Source: Acidimicrobiales bacterium (GTDB taxonomy: Bacteria > Actinomycetota > Acidimicrobiia > Acidimicrobiales > JAHWLA01). From it: a stretch of 43,146 bases of DNA. Position 1 is the stretch's first letter. Every line of letters starts with the position of its first letter. The stretch spans positions 1 through 43,146 of the forward strand of contig DATLNE010000051.1 in the NCBI GenBank assembly GCA_035536915.1, in the 5' to 3' direction. Below, piece by piece: positions 1-8,138 of the stretch. A program made the position numbers and the translations under genes. The notes below the pieces were generated by a model, which did not search any database, had not been told where the DNA came from, and worked only from the letters and a program-made list of their open reading frames with translations.

Positions 1-45
1 TCGCGCTGTAAAACGGCGCGATTTCGACGCAACTTCGGACGGGGG

Positions 46-849
46 TTACTTGGCTCGGGGGCGGAGGCCGGCGTCGAGGCGGACGACTTCGGCGTTGAGG
101 TAGGGGTTGGCCGCCAGGTGGACCACGAGGGCGGCGAACTCGGCGGGCTCGCCCACGCGGCGCGGGAAGAGGATTTCCGACTCCAGCCTGCGGTGCAGGT
201 TCTCCACGAACGTGCGCGCCTCGGGCGGTGCCGCGGCGAGCACCTCCTCGGGCGGCTGGTACATGGGCGTGGCGAAGGTGCCGGGGGCGATCGTCATGAC
301 CCGCACCCCGACGGGCGCCAGGTCGCGTGCCAGCGGGAGCGTCATGCCGGCGACGCCCGCCTTGGCGGCCGCGTAGGGCACCTGCCCGGCCTGGCCGTCG
401 AAGGCGGCACACGAGGCGGTGAGCACCAGCAGCCCCCGTTCGCCGCGCTCGTCGGGCTCCTGCGCAGCCATGGCGGCGGCGGCCAGGCGGGCGACGTTGA
501 ACGTCCCTCCCAAGTTGACGTCGACGATGTGGCGGAACACGTCGAGCGCCATCACCGAGCCGTCGGAGTCGAGGGTGCGACCGGGGATGCCCGTGCCCGC
601 GCAGTGCACCACCAGGCGCAGCGGGGCGGCGGCTGCCGCAGCATCGACGGCGGCGGCCACGTCGTCGGCCACGGTGACGTCGCCTTGGAGCTCCTGCAGC
701 CGCTCGGAGCCCCGCCCCGCCGGCTCGCGGTCGAGCACGACGACGTGCCACCCCTCGGCCAGCAAGGCCTCGGCGGAAGCGGCGCCGAGGCCGGAGGAGC
801 CGCCGGTCACCAGGGCGGAACGGTGGGGAAGGGGAGCGGGGTCGGTCAC
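46..849 (-). CDS. SDR family NAD-dependent oxidoreductase (HSD10-like)
   Basis: A 267-residue classical short-chain dehydrogenase, probably a cytosolic 3-hydroxyacyl-CoA or hydroxysteroid dehydrogenase. Visible: the nucleotide-binding TGGSSGLG at residues 15-22, an acidic Asp40 at the end of beta-2 that favours NAD over NADP, the VHCAG strand around 81-85, and the catalytic Ser146, Tyr159 and Lys163 (YAAAK). Length is normal for the family. The start is GTG at 849; the TAA stop is at 46-48. It is divergent from the acyl-CoA dehydrogenase at 968, so the two probably share the 118-bp promoter region. The acyl-CoA context supports a beta-oxidation-like role, but the substrate cannot be read from sequence. 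Confidence 0.9.
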   Translation of the reverse strand: MTDPAPLPHRSALVTGGSSGLGAASAEALLAEGWHVVVLDREPAGRGSERLQELQGDVTVADDVAAAVDAAAAAAPLRLVVHCAGTGIPGRTLDSDGSVMALDVFRHIVDVNLGGTFNVARLAAAAMAAQEPDERGERGLLVLTASCAAFDGQAGQVPYAAAKAGVAGMTLPLARDLAPVGVRVMTIAPGTFATPMYQPPEEVLAAAPPEARTFVENLHRRLESEILFPRRVGEPAEFAALVVHLAANPYLNAEVVRLDAGLRPRAK

Positions 850-877
850 GGGAACGAGCGTCCGCCTTCCCGGCGCC

Positions 878-898
878 CCCAGCTAGTCGGAAATTCCC
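878..898 (+). promoter_or_regulatory. Shared 21-bp element, copy A
   Basis: Near-palindromic GGAAATTCC core inside a 21-bp stretch ending in CCC. It matches the copy at 2132-2152 at 14 of 21 positions by hand alignment. It lies 69 bp before the ATG of the acyl-CoA dehydrogenase and 29 bp before the divergent SDR start. Related copies occur at 2132, 6712, 9714 and 11294. Confidence 0.45.
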
Positions 899-967
899 GG
901 CAGTTAGTCCTTACTTTCAGGGGTTCCATGCCTGGTCGGGCGGCCACCCTCATGGTCGGCTGTACCG

Positions 968-2116
968 ATGCGCCACCAGTACCTCACCGACGATCACGAG
1001 CAGTTCCGGGCCTCGTTCGCCTCCTTCGTGGAAAAGGAGATGGTCCCCCACGCCTCCCGCTGGGACGAGGCGGGCATCGTCGACCGCGAGCTGTTCGCCG
1101 CTGCGGGGAGCCACGGATTCCTCGGTTTCGCGGCACCGATCGAGGACGGCGGGGGTGGCGTCGACGACTTCCGCTTCAACCAGGTCATCTCCGAGGAGCT
1201 GCACCGCTTCCAGGTGGGGACGGCGGGTACCGGCTTGGTCCTGCAGAACGACGTGTGCCTCCCGTACTTCGTGGGCCTGGCCGACGAGGAGCAGCGCAAG
1301 CGTTGGCTCCCCGGCATCTGCTCGGGCGAGCTGGTGGCGGCCATCGCCATGACCGAACCGGGGGCAGGCTCCGACTTGGCGGGCATGCGCACCTCCGCCA
1401 TCCCCACCGACGGCGGCTTCGTGCTCAACGGATCGAAGACGTTCATCACCAACGGCATCAATGCCGACGTGGTGATCGTGGCGGCCAAGACCGACCCGTC
1501 CCTGGCGCACCGGGGCATCTCCCTGCTGGTGGTGGAGCGGGGGATGCCGGGCTTCGAACGGGGCCGCAACCTCGACAAGCTCGGCATGCACGCCCAGGAC
1601 ACCGCCGAGCTGTTCTTCGACAACGTGCATGTCCCCGCCGAGAACCTGCTCGGCACCCAAGGCGCGGGCTTCGCCGCCCTGGTCCGGAACCTGGCGCAGG
1701 AGCGGCTCTCGATCGCCGTGACCTCGGTCTGCGCGGCACGAGCCGCCTTCGAGCTCGCCCTGGCCTACTGCACCGAACGGGAGGCGTTCGGCCGGCCCAT
1801 CGCCGACTTCCAGAACACCCGGTTCCGGCTGGCCGAGATGGCCACCGAGGTGGAGATCGGCGAGACCTTCGTAGACCGCTGCGTGGAGGCCCGCAACCGC
1901 GGCACCTTGACGCCCGAGACAGCCGCCATGGCGAAGTACTGGTGCACCGAACTGCAGGGCCGGGTGGTCGATACAGCCGTCCAACTCCACGGCGGCTACG
2001 GCTTCATGGTCGAGCAGCCCGTGGCCCGCCTGTACGCCGATGCCCGGGCCTCGCGCATCTTCGGCGGCACCAATGAAATAATGAGGGAGGTCATCGGACG
2101 ATCGCTTGTTCGGTGA
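968..2116 (+). CDS. Acyl-CoA dehydrogenase (LCAD/IVD-like active site)
   Basis: A 382-residue flavoprotein acyl-CoA dehydrogenase, expected to introduce the alpha-beta double bond of an acyl-CoA and pass electrons to ETF. Visible: family signature MTEPGAGSD (residues 128-136), the flavin-contacting FITNG (159-163), REAFGRPI (271-278), and the C-terminal GGTNEIMREVIGR. The usual C-terminal catalytic Glu (MCAD position) is Gly. A Glu at 245 in NLAQERL sits where LCAD and isovaleryl-CoA dehydrogenase carry their base, so this one likely uses the alternative position. ATG at 968. An EthD-like gene and a LuxR regulator follow on the same strand. Confidence 0.93.
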   Translation: MRHQYLTDDHEQFRASFASFVEKEMVPHASRWDEAGIVDRELFAAAGSHGFLGFAAPIEDGGGGVDDFRFNQVISEELHRFQVGTAGTGLVLQNDVCLPYFVGLADEEQRKRWLPGICSGELVAAIAMTEPGAGSDLAGMRTSAIPTDGGFVLNGSKTFITNGINADVVIVAAKTDPSLAHRGISLLVVERGMPGFERGRNLDKLGMHAQDTAELFFDNVHVPAENLLGTQGAGFAALVRNLAQERLSIAVTSVCAARAAFELALAYCTEREAFGRPIADFQNTRFRLAEMATEVEIGETFVDRCVEARNRGTLTPETAAMAKYWCTELQGRVVDTAVQLHGGYGFMVEQPVARLYADARASRIFGGTNEIMREVIGRSLVR

Positions 2117-2131
2117 CCCGGCCCCGGACCA

Positions 2132-2152
2132 CTTAGGTGGAGGGAAATCCCC
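2132..2152 (+). promoter_or_regulatory. Shared 21-bp element, copy B
   Basis: Begins CTTAGG and ends GGGAAATCCCC, a short palindrome. It sits 63 bp before the GTG of the EthD-like gene and just after the acyl-CoA dehydrogenase stop, so it may start a new transcript that also carries the LuxR regulator. Confidence 0.5.
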
Positions 2153-2215
2153 AGTTCCGGGCCCGCGCGGGCGCGACGTAGGTTGCCGACCGGGGGCCGA
2201 GGAACGGAGGCAGGG

Positions 2216-2557
2216 GTGAAGGCAGTCATGGTGGCGTTCACGAATCGGACGTCCGGCACGAGCAACGAAGCGTTCAACGCCTGGTACGACGAGATCCACA
2301 TTCCCGAGGTGCTGGGGGTGCCCGGCTTCGTGGCGGCAACCCGCTACCGGGGCTCCAGCGTCGACCCCGGCCTTGGTAGCCGCGCCCACGAGTACCTCTG
2401 TGTGTACGAGATCGAAGCCGACGACTTGGCCACCGCCAAGAAAGGCTTGGCCGCCGCGGCACCGACATGGCAGCCGACCGACGTGCTCGACCTCGAGAGC
2501 CGCTCCATCCTGTTCTACGAGCAGATCACCGAGACAGTCGGCGCATCGCCTGCTTGA
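2216..2557 (+). CDS. Small EthD/dimeric alpha-beta-barrel-like protein
   Basis: A 113-residue protein. The pattern NEAFNAWYDEIHIPEVL followed by GVPGFVAATRYR is the hallmark of EthD-like ferredoxin-fold (dimeric alpha-beta barrel) proteins, which often sit in catabolic clusters for sterols, ethers and aromatics. Their role is usually unclear (accessory protein, decarboxylase or cyclase). The start is taken as GTG 2216 because GGAGG lies about six bases upstream. An in-frame TTG at 2183 would add 11 residues without a ribosome site. It lies between the acyl-CoA dehydrogenase and the LuxR regulator, on the same strand. Confidence 0.75.
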   Translation: MKAVMVAFTNRTSGTSNEAFNAWYDEIHIPEVLGVPGFVAATRYRGSSVDPGLGSRAHEYLCVYEIEADDLATAKKGLAAAAPTWQPTDVLDLESRSILFYEQITETVGASPA

Positions 2558-2642
2558 GGCCGGGGATGCGGGCCGCGCTGCACCAGGCGACGAGCCCCTC
2601 TCGTCGGCGCCCTCGCCGCGGCCGCGCCCGTCCGGTCGGGCG

Positions 2643-5435
2643 GTGAGCGCCCCCGTCATCCCGGCCGCCAGCCCGCTGGTCGGCCGCGACGCCGAGTTCG
2701 CCGAAGCCAGCGCGTTCGTGGCCGACCTGGTCGACACGGGCGGCGGGGCCTTCCTCCTGCGCGGGGAAGCGGGCATCGGCAAGAGCCGGTTGCTGGCCGA
2801 GCTCGCCGCCGACTGTGAGGCGGCAGGCTGGCAGGTGCTGGCCGCGTCGGCGTCCAACATCGAGAGCCAGCTGCCGTACTCCGTCTTCCTGCAGTTGGTG
2901 CGCTCGACGCCGTCCAACCAGCCGCCGCACGTCCGCGAGCAGGCCGCCCGCCTGGTCGAGCAGCTCGACGTCACCAACGACAAGCCGATGGTGGCGGCCT
3001 ACGGGGCCGCCACCCGCTACATCGACGCCATGCGCAGGCACGGCCCGACGATCCTGGTGGTCGACGACCTCGGCCACTGCGACGACGACACGGCGGCCCT
3101 GCTGACGACGCTGCTGCGCCGGTCGGCGGAGAGCCCCCTCGTCGTAGTGGGGACGGCTCGGGTGTCGATGGCCCAGCGGGGGCCGATGGCCGCCCTGCTC
3201 GACCAGCTGGCCGAGTCGAACCGCCTACGCAGGCTCGACCTCCGGCCCCTCGGCAAGCAGGCCGTCGAAGCCCTCGTGGCCGCCACCCTCGGTTCCCCGC
3301 CCGACGAACGCTTGGTCGAGGCGGTGGCGCGGTCGACGAACGGCAACCCGTTCTTCGTCACCCAGGTCCTGCTCAGCTTGCTCGAAGCCGACGCCGTCGC
3401 CGTCGAAGGCGGCCGCTCGACGTTGCGGGAGCCGGTGGCGCCCATGTCGCCCGACCGCCGCGAGGTCGTCCTGCGCCGAGTGCTGCGGGTCAGCGAGGAA
3501 GCCCGGACCGTCGCCCGGGCCGTCGCCCTGCTCGGCTCGCTCCGTTCCGACCGCTTCTCGCTGGTGGCCACGCTGGCCCAGCTCGACCTGGCCCAAGTGG
3601 CCAAGGCCATCGACGGCCTGGTGGCCAGCCAGGTGCTGGGGGAAGACGACGGCACCTTCCGCTTCAGCCACCAGTTGCTGCGCGACACCCTCTACCAGGA
3701 CATCGGCGCAGGCACGCGGTGGCGGTGGCACCAACTGGTGGCGGAGTGGCTGTCCACGCTGCCGACGACCGGGGAAGTGGCGCTGGAGTTGGCCCACCAC
3801 ACGGGCGAGACGGCGGAGGTGGGCGACCAGCAGGCCCTCGAAGTGATCGTGCGGGCGGGCGAGCTCATGGCCGAGTCGGCGCCGAGGTCGGCGGTGCCGT
3901 GGTACCACCGCGCCCTGGCGATCATGCCGGAGGACCACCCGAAGCGTGACTGGCTGTTGGGCAGGCTGGCCCGGGCGCTGCTCTTTGCGGGCCGCCCCCA
4001 CGAGGCCGTCGACGTGGGCCGCAGCGTGCTGGCCCGGGCGGGCTCCAGCGCCGACAACGCCCGTACGACGTACCTCCTCGTGGAGGCGTTGTGGGAAGCG
4101 GGCAACTTGGCCGAGGCGCAGGAACTGGTCGACCTGCTCACCGCGGTGGAGCCGTTGCCGGTGCGGTTCGTGGCCCAAGCGGCGAACCTGTTCCACGTCA
4201 CCGGCCGCTACGACGACGCCTTCGCCGCCGAGGCCCGCACCCGGGCGCTGCTCACCGAGGCGCCGCCCGTGGAGCGGGTGGTCGCGCACTGTCACCTCGG
4301 GCTCCTGTGGGCCCGTGACGGCTGGGTCTCCAAGGCGGCGGCCATCTGGCGCGAACTCGAGGAGGAGTTGGCCGACGCGCCACCGTCGACCCAGCTCGGC
4401 GCCTACTCGGTGATGAGCTTCCAAGCGGCCCTGGTCGGCTGCATCGAGCCTGCCGAGCAGTTCCAGGCTCGTGCCGACGTCCTGCTCGACGAGGCCAAGC
4501 TGCTCATGTTCGGCAACGCCTTGGCCACCGGCCGCGTGCTCACGGCCTCGCACGTCGGCGACTGGGACAGCGCCCTGCGCCTGGCCGACGACGTCATCGC
4601 CGGCGTGGACGACGAGGGGCACTCGCCCATGCAGTTCGACGCGGTACTCGCCGTGGCCGCCGACATCGAGTCGAACCGCGGCGACTGGCGCCGGGCCCGC
4701 CACCTGCTCGCCCGCTACGAGCCGCAGTCGCCTGCCACCCGGGCGCAGTGGGCGTGGACGATGGGGGGCATCGAGCTCGCCAGTGGCAGCGCGTCCGAGG
4801 CGCGGCGGCTGTTGGAGGCGGAACTGGCCGAGGGCACGGCCCGCCCTGTCGCCGAGGTCTTGCTCCGAGCCCGTTTGGCGGAGACGCTGCACGCCGCGGG
4901 CGCACTGGATGAGGCACGACGGGTGGCCGAGGAGTTGGCTGCCGTCGACGTCGACGACATGTCGTTCCCGGCCCGCACCGAGGCCCTGTGCGTGGTCGGC
5001 ACGGTGCTGGCCGATGCCGACCGCCTCACCCAGGCGGCGGCGCTGGCGCGTCGCCATCGTGCCCCGTTCGTCGAAGCCCGCGCCCAACTGGCGCTCGGCG
5101 ACCTCGGCCGCGAGCGCCTCGACGACCTGCTCGTGGCCCACGAGGCGTTCCACCGCTTGGGCGCCCAGCCGTGGCGCCGTCGTGCCGCGTCGTCGTTGCG
5201 CCGTTACGGCGTGCCCGTCCCGCGCTTTCGGGCGCCGAAGCCGTCGATCTTCACGGAGACGGAGGCGCAGATCGTCCGCCTCGTGCAGGAGGCGCGCTCG
5301 AACCGGGAGATCGCCCAGACGCTGTCGATCAGCCTCAAGACCGTGGAGTCGTACCTCACCCGCATCTACGCCAAGACGGGGTGCGCCACCCGCCTCGAGC
5401 TGGCCCGGGCGTCCGACGCCGGGCGCTTCAACTGA
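2643..5435 (+). CDS. LuxR family regulator with AAA/NACHT-like ATPase (LAL/MalT type)
   Basis: A 930-residue LAL regulator. It has an N-terminal P-loop ATPase with Walker A GEAGIGKS (residues 41-48) and Walker B ILVVDD ending at Asp141-Asp142. A long helical, TPR-like middle follows, rich in Ala/Leu/Glu. The C-terminal LuxR helix-turn-helix reads FTETEAQIVRLV...SNREIAQTLSISLKTVESYLTRIY. Such proteins activate transcription when ATP and an inducer bind. The start is taken as GTG 2643, just before the conserved PLVGRDAEF; the open frame extends further upstream but without family similarity. The gene sits among CoA-ester enzymes, so it is a plausible local regulator. Its stop overlaps the convergent gene by 8 bp. 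Confidence 0.92.
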   Translation: MSAPVIPAASPLVGRDAEFAEASAFVADLVDTGGGAFLLRGEAGIGKSRLLAELAADCEAAGWQVLAASASNIESQLPYSVFLQLVRSTPSNQPPHVREQAARLVEQLDVTNDKPMVAAYGAATRYIDAMRRHGPTILVVDDLGHCDDDTAALLTTLLRRSAESPLVVVGTARVSMAQRGPMAALLDQLAESNRLRRLDLRPLGKQAVEALVAATLGSPPDERLVEAVARSTNGNPFFVTQVLLSLLEADAVAVEGGRSTLREPVAPMSPDRREVVLRRVLRVSEEARTVARAVALLGSLRSDRFSLVATLAQLDLAQVAKAIDGLVASQVLGEDDGTFRFSHQLLRDTLYQDIGAGTRWRWHQLVAEWLSTLPTTGEVALELAHHTGETAEVGDQQALEVIVRAGELMAESAPRSAVPWYHRALAIMPEDHPKRDWLLGRLARALLFAGRPHEAVDVGRSVLARAGSSADNARTTYLLVEALWEAGNLAEAQELVDLLTAVEPLPVRFVAQAANLFHVTGRYDDAFAAEARTRALLTEAPPVERVVAHCHLGLLWARDGWVSKAAAIWRELEEELADAPPSTQLGAYSVMSFQAALVGCIEPAEQFQARADVLLDEAKLLMFGNALATGRVLTASHVGDWDSALRLADDVIAGVDDEGHSPMQFDAVLAVAADIESNRGDWRRARHLLARYEPQSPATRAQWAWTMGGIELASGSASEARRLLEAELAEGTARPVAEVLLRARLAETLHAAGALDEARRVAEELAAVDVDDMSFPARTEALCVVGTVLADADRLTQAAALARRHRAPFVEARAQLALGDLGRERLDDLLVAHEAFHRLGAQPWRRRAASSLRRYGVPVPRFRAPKPSIFTETEAQIVRLVQEARSNREIAQTLSISLKTVESYLTRIYAKTGCATRLELARASDAGRFN

Positions 5436-6570
5436 CGCAGTCGTAGACCGCCGTCACCAGGCGCTCGGCCAGCGGGTCGCGCAGCCCGCACGTGACCCTG
5501 GTGGTGGCGTAGCCGATGGCGATGCCCCGGTCGGCATCGGCCATGCCGCGGGTGGCTCCCACCGGGGCCTGCCCGAACATGCGGGTGCCCGCTCCCGACA
5601 ACGGGAAGCCGTCGGCGTGCAGTGCGTAGCCGAGGCCGTAGCGGCCGGGGACGCCGAGCACGGCGTCGACCCCCTCGGCGGCCACTTCGCACGCCAGGTC
5701 CACCGTCGGCTGCGACAAGAGGCGCGGGACGTCGAGGTCGCCGATCATCGCCGCGTACATGCGGGCCAACGAGCGGGCGTTGCCGACGGCGCCGAAGCCG
5801 GGCAGTTCGCCCGCATGGAGGGCGCGCCGGTTGACCGAGGGCGAGGTGACGAGCAGGTGACCGTCGAAGGTGGCCGCCCGCCACAGCAGGCTGTCCGCCT
5901 CGATGCCCCAGGAGCCGTCGCCGGTCGTCGCCCGCAGGGGCGCTACCCGCCACTCCTCGTCGCCCGGCAGCCCGAACCAGAGCTCCAGGCCCAAGGGGCC
6001 GGCGACCTCCTCGGTGAAGAAGGTGGCCAGCGAGCGGCCGTCGATGCGGCGGACGAGCTCGCTGATGGCCAGCGCGACGGTGTGGACGTGGTAGCCGTGG
6101 GCCTCGCCTGGTGCCCACAGGGGCTCCTGGCGGGCCAACATGGCCGCTGTCAGCGCCGAGTCGGGAGGATCGGCCAGGTGCGGCCCGGGCTGGAGCACCG
6201 GCACGCCCGCCCGGTGGGCCAGCAGGTCGCGCACGGAGATGGCCGACTTCCCGCAGGCGGCGAACTCCGGCCAGTAGTCGGCCACCGGCCGGTCGGGGTG
6301 CAGCAGGCCGCGGTCCACCAGCAGCAGGGCGACCAGGGCGGCGGCCCCGTTGGTGGCGAACGACAGCACTTGCAGGGTCTCGTCGGTGTAGCGGCGGCCC
6401 GTGCGGTCGTCGGCCACGCCGCCCCAGACGTCGACCACGCACTGGCCGTCGGCGTAGACACACAGTGCGGCGCCGGGCTCGCCGTCGGCCAGGCTGTCCT
6501 CGAAACAGCCCGCGACGACCTCCCACCCCCGGGCCACCGTCCCGTCGAAGGGCGTCTTGAGATGCGCCAT
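5428..6570 (-). CDS. Beta-lactamase-fold (EstB-like) protein with degenerate active site
   Basis: A 380-residue protein of the class C beta-lactamase/EstB esterase superfamily. Recognisable blocks: ALLLVDRGLLHPDRPVADYW (81-100), ISVRDLLAHRAGVP (111-124), APGEAHGYH (153-161), ELVRRIDGRS (171-180) and EEVAGPLG. In active relatives the first block is preceded by F-S-x-x-K-G. Here the region reads LSFATNG (69-75), so the aligned nucleophile Ser is Phe71 and the base Lys is Asn74; Ser70 is one residue out of register. Tyr160 of the YxN/YH motif is kept. It is therefore either a non-hydrolytic member or one with altered chemistry. ATG at 6570; the open frame extends to 6864 but the extra part is not family-like. 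Confidence 0.85.
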   Translation of the reverse strand: MAHLKTPFDGTVARGWEVVAGCFEDSLADGEPGAALCVYADGQCVVDVWGGVADDRTGRRYTDETLQVLSFATNGAAALVALLLVDRGLLHPDRPVADYWPEFAACGKSAISVRDLLAHRAGVPVLQPGPHLADPPDSALTAAMLARQEPLWAPGEAHGYHVHTVALAISELVRRIDGRSLATFFTEEVAGPLGLELWFGLPGDEEWRVAPLRATTGDGSWGIEADSLLWRAATFDGHLLVTSPSVNRRALHAGELPGFGAVGNARSLARMYAAMIGDLDVPRLLSQPTVDLACEVAAEGVDAVLGVPGRYGLGYALHADGFPLSGAGTRMFGQAPVGATRGMADADRGIAIGYATTRVTCGLRDPLAERLVTAVYDCVS

Positions 6571-6636
6571 GCCGTGAGCATCTTCCAATTCACCCGGCGT
6601 GGGAAGAGGGGCAGCCCTACGGCTAAGGGCGCTCGT

Positions 6637-6682
6637 TGATTTCGGAATAGTTACGAGCCCGCTCGTAACTACTGCGAAATCA
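6637..6682. promoter_or_regulatory. 46-bp interrupted palindrome (operator candidate)
   Basis: Two 21-bp arms separated by 4 bp. The inner 10 bp, TAGTTACGAG and CTCGTAACTA, are perfect; the outer part has two mismatches. It lies between the divergent genes at 6570 (minus) and 6806 (plus), as expected for a TetR-type or similar dimeric repressor. No regulator gene sits beside it. Confidence 0.6.
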
Positions 6683-6711
6683 CGCACGGCGGCGGGCTCC
6701 CGCACGGGCCG

Positions 6712-6732
6712 CTTATGCGTAGAGGTATCCCC
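6712..6732 (+). promoter_or_regulatory. Shared 21-bp element, copy E
   Basis: Begins CTTATG and ends GGTATCCCC. It matches the copy at 2132-2152 at 15 of 21 positions and lies 73 bp before the ATG at 6806. Confidence 0.45.
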
Positions 6733-6805
6733 TCTGTGCCCGTCGGGGGTGCCGTTCGTACAGTGCGCTCGGGCGGCATCGGCCCGCGCCTGGAAGGAGC
6801 GATCG

Positions 6806-7372
6806 ATGACAGTGACCGCAGAAACGTCCTGGGCGCTGGCGAGGCTGGCTCGGCTGGTAGCCACGCCCCAGCCCGACCTGGTGGAACTGTTCCGGTCGCT
6901 GGAGCCGCCCTCGCTGTCGGAAGCCGACGGCGAGTTCGCGGGCTACCTGCCGGTGCGCGGCCTGTCCGACGACAAGCTTGCCGTCGTCGATGCCATGTAC
7001 TCGGGGGAGCTGCCCGCCGGGCTGTGGCTGGGCAAGGCGTTCATCGGGACCACTGACGCCAGGAGCGAGGGCTACAACATGTGGCGCACCCCGGAGGGCG
7101 CCGTGAAGCGCAGCCTTCGGTTCACCACCTTCGTCGGCGAGTCCGCCATCGACGGCAAGCCCAGCTTGGTCATGAACTACTGCGACTTCGCCAACGAGGC
7201 GGCGGCCATCGGCCTGGTCGACGAAGTACGCAAGGTCGAGGACGGCGTCTACATCGGCGCAGGCCTGACCGCCGAGGAACGAGAGGCCGGCGTGGTCTCG
7301 GGCTGCTTCCTCCTCGCCGGCCCCGTCCACCCGTCGACTGTCGTCGACGACCCCGACGCGGAGAGGAAGTAG
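6806..7372 (+). CDS. Protein of unknown function, 188 aa
   Basis: Not confidently recognised. The protein has no signal peptide or membrane segment and so is likely cytosolic. The segment ELPAGLWLGKAF (about residues 69-80), followed by a beta-rich half with VMNYCDFAN and GVYIGAGL, is faintly reminiscent of GXWXG/DUF4334 proteins, but I would not assign it. The ATG at 6806 is preceded by AGGAG with 7-base spacing. It leads directly into the SDR at 7375 (2 bp gap) and the CoA ligase, so it is probably co-transcribed with them and involved in the same pathway. Confidence 0.75.
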   Translation: MTVTAETSWALARLARLVATPQPDLVELFRSLEPPSLSEADGEFAGYLPVRGLSDDKLAVVDAMYSGELPAGLWLGKAFIGTTDARSEGYNMWRTPEGAVKRSLRFTTFVGESAIDGKPSLVMNYCDFANEAAAIGLVDEVRKVEDGVYIGAGLTAEEREAGVVSGCFLLAGPVHPSTVVDDPDAERK

Positions 7373-7374
7373 CC

Positions 7375-8124
7375 ATGGGCATTCTCGAGGGCAAGGTCGC
7401 CTTCATCACCGGTGGGGGCTCGGGCATCGGCGCCGCCACGGCCGCCACGCTGGCGAGCGAAGGCGCCCGAGTGGCCTGCACCGACATCGACCTCGCCGCC
7501 GCCGAGCGCACGGCCAAAGAGATCGAAAGCGCCGGGGGCACGGCCCTCGCGCTGGCGCTCGACGTGAGCGACGAGGCGGCCAATGTCGCCGTCGTCGAGC
7601 GCGTGGTCGACGAGTGGGGCGCGCTCCACATCGCCCACCTGAACGCAGGCACGGGCGGCTCGCAGCCGGTGCTGGAGCACACCGCCGAGCTGTGGGATCG
7701 CACCATCGCCGTCAACCTCACCGGCGTCTTCTTCGGCATCAAGGCGGCAGGCGCCGCCATCATCGAGAGCGGCGGCGGCTCCATCGTGATCACCTCGTCG
7801 GCCGCCGGCCTGCGCGGCGTGGCGGGGTCGGTGGCCTACTCGGCCTCGAAGCACGGCGTGATCGGCTTGGCCAAGTCGGCGGCGGTGGAGCTGGCGTCGC
7901 AGAACGTGCGCGTCAACGCCATCTGCCCCGCCATCGTCGACACCCCGTTGATCCGCAACGCCTTCGGCGACGACGCCATCGCCGGCCTTGGCATGCTGCA
8001 GCCGCTGGGCCGCGTGGGGCAGCCCGAGGAGGTGGCCCGCCTCGTTCGCTACCTGGTGAGCGACGACGCCGTCTTCATCACCGGGTCGGTGTACCCGATC
8101 GACGGCGGCCTCACAGCCGGGTGA
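7375..8124 (+). CDS. SDR family oxidoreductase
   Basis: A 249-residue classical short-chain dehydrogenase. Visible: TGGGSGIG (residues 12-19), Asp37 pointing to NAD preference, LNAG (89-92), catalytic Ser141/142, Tyr155 and Lys159 (YSASK), and the C-terminal ITGSVYPIDGG. The ATG at 7375 follows GAGAGGAAG. It lies between the unknown 188-residue protein and a fatty-acid-type CoA ligase, separated by 2 bp and 14 bp, so an operon is likely. A 3-hydroxyacyl or secondary-alcohol substrate is likely, but nothing in the sequence fixes it. Confidence 0.92.
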   Translation: MGILEGKVAFITGGGSGIGAATAATLASEGARVACTDIDLAAAERTAKEIESAGGTALALALDVSDEAANVAVVERVVDEWGALHIAHLNAGTGGSQPVLEHTAELWDRTIAVNLTGVFFGIKAAGAAIIESGGGSIVITSSAAGLRGVAGSVAYSASKHGVIGLAKSAAVELASQNVRVNAICPAIVDTPLIRNAFGDDAIAGLGMLQPLGRVGQPEEVARLVRYLVSDDAVFITGSVYPIDGGLTAG

Positions 8125-8138
8125 CGGGAGCGCCAACC

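Noticed and set aside
118-2076. Long open frame (652 aa) on the plus strand opposite the SDR
   Set aside because: The translation is Arg/His/Gly-rich with no domain, and it overlaps the clear SDR and acyl-CoA dehydrogenase in other frames. It is a high-G+C shadow.
3225-5153. Long minus-strand open frame (642 aa) opposite the LuxR regulator
   Set aside because: It lies wholly inside the LAL gene, is rich in Gln/His/Arg/Gly, and has no recognisable motif or ribosome site.
6571-6864. N-terminal extension of the beta-lactamase-fold gene
   Set aside because: It would run through the palindrome and promoter region and has no family similarity. ATG 6570 fits the family start.
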